A stretch of DNA of 64,000 nucleotides from Candidatus Opimibacter iunctus (GTDB taxonomy: Bacteria; Bacteroidota; Bacteroidia; Chitinophagales; Saprospiraceae): assembly GCA_016716665.1 (NCBI GenBank), contig JADJVH010000018.1, forward strand, positions 1 to 64,000, written 5' to 3'. Of this stretch, positions 62,906-64,000 are shown in pieces. The position numbers and the translations under genes were made by a program. The notes under the pieces were generated by a model. That model made no database searches. It saw only the letters and a program-made list of their open reading frames with translations, and was not told the DNA's origin. Within the stretch, counting starts at the first letter, position 1, and the number at the start of each line of letters is the position of its first letter.

Positions 62906-63493
62906 TCACTTGATTTCATTAGGCTGCCGCGGATACACTTTTTTCATTCGCGCATTGTTGGGGCCAATATACTCAATCGTCAGTTCCTTTTCACTCAGCT
63001 TTCGGGCCGTAATACACTCGTACCAATAACGGCATGGCGCTTCTACAGGGTCGAAATATTCTGTCCTGCCATTTTTGACCGTGAACAAGGCCAGCTGCTT
63101 TTCCCGTTCACGGTCGATATAATAGATCAGTCCATGGAGCGTATCCACTTCAATACTTACGCCTCTGAAGACCTGCTTCCCATCCGGCTTATGGAAAGTA
63201 AAGATGCCTTGTACATAGTTGTCAGATACGAGAACCAAATAGTCATCGAAGTCCCCGGCCAACCGGCCCAGGTTGATGATCGGTGACTTGATATTGAGCT
63301 GACGGATAAGTGTGTCAGTAGTTTCATTTTTATACCGTATTTGCCTTGTGAGGTCTGTTGTTTCGAAGATGAGCCGGTCACCACCTTTGAGATATACGGT
63401 GTCGTAGGGGACAACTAGTCCCTGGGAAGTGACCTGGCTGGAAACAGACGTACTGAGGAGCATCAGCCACGTCAAGAGAAATGCCCATTTCAT
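62906..63493 (-). CDS. Secreted hypothetical protein
   Basis: The 195-residue protein has a signal peptide (MKWAFLLTWLMLLSTSVSSQ). The mature protein is beta-rich: YDTVYLKGGDRLIFETTDLTRQIRY, NLGRLAGDFDDYLVLVSDN, GIFTFHKPDGKQVFRGVSIEVDTLHGLIYY, and ends with AMKKVYPRQPNEIK-like basic sequence (RMKKVYPRQPNEIK). I do not recognise a family. Upstream of the TPR regulator and on the same strand; possibly linked in function. Confidence 0.8.
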   Translation of the reverse strand: MKWAFLLTWLMLLSTSVSSQVTSQGLVVPYDTVYLKGGDRLIFETTDLTRQIRYKNETTDTLIRQLNIKSPIINLGRLAGDFDDYLVLVSDNYVQGIFTFHKPDGKQVFRGVSIEVDTLHGLIYYIDREREKQLALFTVKNGRTEYFDPVEAPCRYWYECITARKLSEKELTIEYIGPNNARMKKVYPRQPNEIK

Positions 63494-63524
63494 ACGCTAG
63501 TTTTCAAAACATGAAAGGTAAACC

Positions 63525-64000
63525 TTATTTCTCTTTGTAAGCCTTGTAGAGAAAGAAGGCAATAGGGACAAATACGAGTGCCAGTACCACCGGCAGAAAC
63601 CAAATGCCGAGGCTGCCGTCGCCGGATGAAGCAGCCCCGCTGATCAACAGTACCAGGATGGTAAAGGTGACCACAATAGACAGCTTCAGTATTTTGATCA
63701 TCCTCACTGCATTGCTGTATTGCTTTTGTGCATTGTCCGCAGTGATGGCTACAGGATAGTTAAAGATATGTGGATAGCGATTTAGTATGGTGAGCACAAC
63801 AAAGAGTAATGTACCGATCACCGGTAGAAAAAACAAGACCATCTTACTGCCCTCATCATCCGCTTGTCCTGAAGCATCAAAATGAGTTGGGATAATCTCA
63901 GGAAGTCTTGCATAACTGAAGATGGTGATAATCCAAAGCAAAATCAAGCAGCCCCATCCTGCTAACTCGATCATTTTGTCAAACCCTGAGGTTTGTATTT
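63525..64000 (-). CDS. DUF1648 membrane protein, likely partial at right edge
   Basis: The visible 149 residues from ATG 63974 include a DUF1648 domain (ARLPEIIPTHFDASGQADDEGSK) between hydrophobic helices and further helices (about 47-66, 95-118, 123-145). The frame stays open through base 64000 with residues GFDK before that Met, and DUF1648 proteins usually have a longer cytosolic start there, so the true start is probably outside the window. Homologues occur in membrane proteins of unknown function, some near SdpI-like immunity proteins. Confidence 0.88.
   Translation of the reverse strand, partial: IQTSGFDKMIELAGWGCLILLWIITIFSYARLPEIIPTHFDASGQADDEGSKMVLFFLPVIGTLLFVVLTILNRYPHIFNYPVAITADNAQKQYSNAVRMIKILKLSIVVTFTILVLLISGAASSGDGSLGIWFLPVVLALVFVPIAFFLYKAYKEK

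Overview
The window looks like chromosomal DNA of a member of the Bacteroidota, most likely of the Saprospiria or Chitinophagia type. I infer this from five proteins with Por-secretion (type IX, T9SS) C-terminal sorting domains, a stand-alone LytTR domain, Y_Y_Y propeller sensors, 7TMR-DISM kinases, FIST proteins next to histidine kinases, and many short lipoproteins with an L-x-x-C lipobox. No rRNA, tRNA, phage, insertion sequence or CRISPR array was recognised.

Layout. 1-13.9 kb is a minus-strand signalling block: a 7TMR-DISM kinase, two FIST sensors, two exported NTF2-like proteins, a soluble kinase, a very large multi-sensor kinase and a propeller sensor that runs off the left edge. 14.2-19.3 kb holds two class III nucleotide cyclase fusions that share an almost identical 66-bp upstream block. 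19.7-31.9 kb carries secreted T9SS cargo, lipoproteins, NTF2-like proteins and a DUF2339 membrane protein. 32.2-43.9 kb holds a VWA/TonB-plug protein, a DUF2911-TPR protein, a GH16 glucanase, catalase-peroxidase (katG), an AHSA1 protein and a serine-hydrolase/D-aminoacylase fusion. 44-47.5 kb has a Xre/RES toxin-antitoxin pair with a clear operator, a second serine hydrolase and an erythromycin-esterase-like protein. 48-55.7 kb is a tight six-gene operon (four lipoproteins, a Tat-exported DUF1501-like protein and a large type-B T9SS protein), my best candidate for an undescribed surface system. 55.9-64 kb holds a DUF4256 pair, a T9SS beta-helix protein, a LytTR protein, a DUF1566 protein, an overlooked 48-aa membrane peptide, a TPR-HTH regulator and two envelope proteins.

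Two features colour everything else. First, eight genes are broken by ten one-base shifts, nearly all in short homopolymers; each one-base repair restores the family sequence. I read these as sequencing errors and annotate the repaired genes as single CDSs. Second, the intergenic DNA is full of small dispersed repeats: a 20-bp CTGAGCGGAGTCGAAG-type element, 8-bp GTTGATRN satellites, GAGCAAGG purine tracts, CGCAACGACG arrays, a 62-bp palindrome, and inverted repeats lying in frame inside the ATPase domains of three kinases.
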